Below are positions 61,901-64,000 of a stretch of 64,000 bases of DNA, in pieces (position 1 is the first letter of the stretch; each line of letters starts with the position of its first letter). Below the pieces are notes generated by a model, which did no database searches, had not been told where the DNA came from, and was given only the letters and a program-made list of their open reading frames with translations. Where the stretch lies: assembly GCA_017623685.1 (NCBI GenBank), contig JAGAOP010000030.1, forward strand, positions 1-64,000. Direction: 5' to 3'. This DNA comes from Spirochaetaceae bacterium. GTDB lineage: Bacteria; Spirochaetota; Spirochaetia; Treponematales; Treponemataceae. The position numbers and the translations under genes are program-made.

Positions 61901-64000
61901 TGGCTGCTTGGAATAATTTACAAGCCTTTTTTGAACAAATTGATAAAATAAAAAATCAAAACTTAGAAGTGATAATTGAAAGATTTAATGAAGTTCTTTT
62001 AGGAACGGAAAATCTACACAATTCATCTTTAATGGTTAGAGATGAAATATTTAATAATATTTTAACGTGGCGAGGAATTAAAGATTATTACGAAGGAAAT
62101 GTTCAAAAAATAACAGAAGAACAAATAAAATCTATAGAAACGGAATTAGAAGAAGGCTTAAAAAAATATAATATTTGTTTAACTTGGCAACAAAATATTA
62201 GTAATCTTCAAACTTGGATTTTTATGCTACAAAATCAAAACTATGATATTTTTTCTCTTGAAGAAATGAATCTATTGGAACAATATACTGCCACAATTAT
62301 TTTACAAAATATGGATTGTTCAGATATTTTTACTGTGGAAGAATTTATTTCAAAGCTAAATGAGGAAAAACAAAGTTGGCAAAATAATTTCTTAGCATTA
62401 GAAACTGATTTACAAGAAAAAATTGGACAATATGTAATAGAAATTAATAATGGTCAAGAAAAGACTGAAATTCAATACGAAGAAGTTTTAGCTATAATCA
62501 ATTCATCGAAAAAATTATTTGAAGCTAATAATTTAGCTAAAAATTGGGAATTGATTTATTATCAAGGAATTTTCTCTGAGCAAAATGATTCTTTGGAAAA
62601 AAGTCTTTCTATTTTGAAAGAACAAGGAATTGAAATTGATTCAAGCTGTATGGATTATAAACTGAATGCTGTAAATGCAAAAATAATTCAACAGAAAAAA
62701 GCATTAGAAAATCTGTATGCAACAGATTCATTGTATGAAATCGGTATTAATTCACAGGCAACTTCTTTAGAATTAGAGGAAAGAATTAATTCTTTAATCT
62801 TTAAATATTACGAATCAGTAGATATTATTCAATTAGTAAAAGATTTAGAAGCATTCGCAAATGGAATAAATGCCTTGTCAGGAAGTTTTGAAAAACTAGA
62901 AGAAGCCTGTATTAATGCAAATTCTGCACTTGTAAAAGCCAACGAAGATTCACTTTTGGCAAAAGAAGAATATGAAGCTGCTTTAGAAACTTATTTAGCT
63001 ATTATTGATGAATATGATAATATTTCAAAACAAACTGATACTGCCTTTGAAGAAACAGAAAAGGCAAGAACTGAACTTAGGATTGCTCAAAAAAAATATG
63101 AATGGGGTACAAGTGTATATTTAAAAGCAAAGGGTGGTTCTATAGAAAGCCCAAAAGAAAAATTAGACCAAGCTTTGTATTCTTTGGAAATCGCAAAATT
63201 AACAGAAGAAGCATTAGAATCTGTAATTTTACAAAAAAATATCGAAAACTCAGAATATAACGAGGCTCAATTAGAATATGTTGAAGCAAAAAGGCAACAA
63301 TATCTTACAGTTGTTCTTGCAGAAGAATCTGCAAAAGCTATTTATGATCAAAAAAATACAATTCGTAAGTTAGAAGCAGAGGAATCTGCTATTAGAAGTA
63401 GTATAATTAAGTCAGTTGATTCATTTACTCCAGAAGATTATAAGTGGACTGAATTAATTTGTGTAGAAAAAGATCAAAATGGAAACTATGTAATAAATTT
63501 AGCCTATGATATTAACACTAATTCTTCCATGGCTTTTAAGCAGGCAATGGAACAAAATAATGAAATATTAATTGAGTATGTTACAAATAAAAGTTATATA
63601 CTTCAACGGTTAGATTCAAATGAAGAATATACGTTATGTGAAAAAGAAGGATTTGATTGGTGGCAAAAGGTTTGTTCAACAAATGATAATTATGCAAATG
63701 ATCTAATGCTTGCTAGTTTATATTTAAAATCTTTGTTAGATGAATCTTTCTTAGAAGGAAGTAAAAATCCTAGAGATAAAAATGCTTTTTATGCAGATAC
63801 AATTCCAACCCATAGTATTTTTCACGGATTAGATATAGGTGAAATGTATTTAGAGTGTCGCCTTGACGAATTAAAAAAAGCCTGGGAAAAAGTTATAAAG
63901 AATGAACAAGGAAAAGAAGATGTGGCGAAACTTTTAGTTTACGGGAATACAGTTCTTTTAGAAGATATAGAAGCTAGAACCTATTATGAACTTGAAAAAA
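58960..64000 (+). CDS. giant secreted coiled-coil protein, partial (N-terminal 1680 residues)
   Basis: From ATG 58960 (AGGAG upstream, in the repeat element's tail) the frame is open to the window edge. A signal peptide lies at residues 1-26 (SIATVVAFFYLVLLVPAQ). The rest is almost entirely helical, rich in E, K, Q, N, with recurring W-containing helices (NLRYAKWLINGF, AEKEFLLARNQWEIQGEE, RLERQQWENN) and clear coiled coils at about 505-600, 685-790 and 1305-1495. A less helical part lies near residues 1490-1560. It resembles large treponemal structural proteins of unknown function, without a recognised domain. The end is missing, so total length is unknown. Confidence 0.8.
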   Translation, partial: MYKYSIFKRSIATVVAFFYLVLLVPAQEFYFEREQGLKELNYYLNLAQQERNQARWDKLADEGVIAAMATWESATLQEKEKDFQTWQVKKQQVHAFYEQEKNLRYAKWLINGFSQGRKSSKQHELYLIMDNLGQKWNYIDQDGNSQKEITENEIKEVLNQWNNAVSESEDIKNWWKNFYMDKEDLLILLDSVDIDSSEKESLVSWGMTLVQEYLQMEFQRIMEAEGNNILSEMLYDRNSLKYLSSKEAAQVIATQLAQEAKEESDLITQELFSMIDNEISNIQDNEIILHQENWSEEFNHKLKEGLSKWEDAEKEFLLARNQWEIQGEETFLEGEKNWQTAYNQLRLERQQWENNTLKAISEGLEKWDSATEELKLQIYDAEMQFSKLIMDERNYKEKTLNSQITLYNQSRQMMALCVQGIQGWFQLWSEKYNNVYHYWKTEDNSFFSQDSYIKGFTKDKGVSFNDKYVVDLDYFISEVGTNELLNQISKWKSGYLKMLAQNIENKDLSIFNENLDQLNKELEKIETEKNRIKAAIYNSSSSNMNVTDNPLLYSDNENEVFDPQKELKLLEEKKSLILERIQQVNNEISSLKNIISKLNNTSSNVSTTQIQNILGNKYSSYFDAELWESDKSLFDANEGWISLAKEYKLESEKSIRKQYEVFGLVVSDPYMDNLYLEKIKNQAKIKYWETEVKIAQALNDYAQDVSSGIEKSEDSLNNLKTAELEYELKVQEYEKILNTMDHIHLDIQEVSEELNSKSKILTEKQQEVEKAREMYQQSLLALEGLNTEYLKSQCLIILEDISFLGQEENIENATLQFQEYLETYATYNNFLLKDTINQICLDIINGVTSNLSNDELFNLSEEGKNLLIKADSSEKEETFWVEVNNYLEKVKNHFPTQWENLEKNNFSTTENEILKKNIFQEELSKLLIEIENELHRRNQIISYLKGNDIDKIWEDLNSQKVIEIQETYKDFRQENLKEKDLAAWNNLQAFFEQIDKIKNQNLEVIIERFNEVLLGTENLHNSSLMVRDEIFNNILTWRGIKDYYEGNVQKITEEQIKSIETELEEGLKKYNICLTWQQNISNLQTWIFMLQNQNYDIFSLEEMNLLEQYTATIILQNMDCSDIFTVEEFISKLNEEKQSWQNNFLALETDLQEKIGQYVIEINNGQEKTEIQYEEVLAIINSSKKLFEANNLAKNWELIYYQGIFSEQNDSLEKSLSILKEQGIEIDSSCMDYKLNAVNAKIIQQKKALENLYATDSLYEIGINSQATSLELEERINSLIFKYYESVDIIQLVKDLEAFANGINALSGSFEKLEEACINANSALVKANEDSLLAKEEYEAALETYLAIIDEYDNISKQTDTAFEETEKARTELRIAQKKYEWGTSVYLKAKGGSIESPKEKLDQALYSLEIAKLTEEALESVILQKNIENSEYNEAQLEYVEAKRQQYLTVVLAEESAKAIYDQKNTIRKLEAEESAIRSSIIKSVDSFTPEDYKWTELICVEKDQNGNYVINLAYDINTNSSMAFKQAMEQNNEILIEYVTNKSYILQRLDSNEEYTLCEKEGFDWWQKVCSTNDNYANDLMLASLYLKSLLDESFLEGSKNPRDKNAFYADTIPTHSIFHGLDIGEMYLECRLDELKKAWEKVIKNEQGKEDVAKLLVYGNTVLLEDIEARTYYELEK

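Overview
The window is a gene-dense, AT-rich stretch of chromosome from a diderm spirochaete, most likely a Treponema or close relative. The grounds are a P83/100-family antigen, a purine-nucleoside ABC system laid out like treponemal pnr, the TIGR03546/TIGR03545 gene pair, many short-signal lipoproteins, and Wzi-like outer-membrane barrels. I see no rRNA, tRNA, CRISPR array, insertion sequence or prophage. No gene-free stretch exceeds 300 bases.

Layout. 1-1232: a partial flavin reductase-like gene and a HAD hydrolase (minus strand). 1403-6146: the purine-nucleoside ABC operon pnrA-ATPase-permease-permease; the ATPase carries a one-base frameshift. 6284-10003: divergent polysaccharide deacetylase, tsaD and a CrtI-like flavoprotein. 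10091-12649: a DEAH helicase. 12747-15416: an EpmB-like lysine aminomutase, a small sigma-70-family factor behind a sigma-54-type promoter, and a lipocalin. 15463-20826 (minus): P83/100 antigen, a beta-propeller protein, an RNA uracil methyltransferase and a nicotinamidase-like protein. 21075-26683: aminotransferase, glycogen synthase and the TIGR03546/03545 pair. 26725-30209 (minus): recJ and thymidine phosphorylase. 30361-31578: thiI. 31615-40022 (minus): HD-GYP protein, two Wzi-like barrels, a GT4 glycosyltransferase, bioY and lnt. 40083-44761: a divergent galactokinase-like gene with an in-frame TAG, surE, a TPR protein and an NHL/VWA-like protein. 44848-58721: a tightly overlapped nine-gene envelope export locus (two TPR lipoproteins, a small lipoprotein, a TolC-like protein, a lipoprotein adaptor, two Ig-like lipoproteins and two RND pumps). 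58960-64000: the first 1680 codons of a giant secreted coiled-coil protein that runs off the window.

Main points of interest. (1) The nine-gene RND locus has two unusual pumps, one adaptor and two Ig-like lipoproteins. (2) A near-exact structured element recurs 35 kb apart immediately upstream of 23910 and of the giant gene at 58960. (3) A -24/-12 promoter precedes a sigma-factor gene, recalling the Borrelia RpoN-RpoS cascade. (4) At least six genes appear to be leaderless, with a -10 box 7-9 nt before the ATG and no ribosome binding site. (5) Two genes are broken by a single base, which may be real decay or sequence error.
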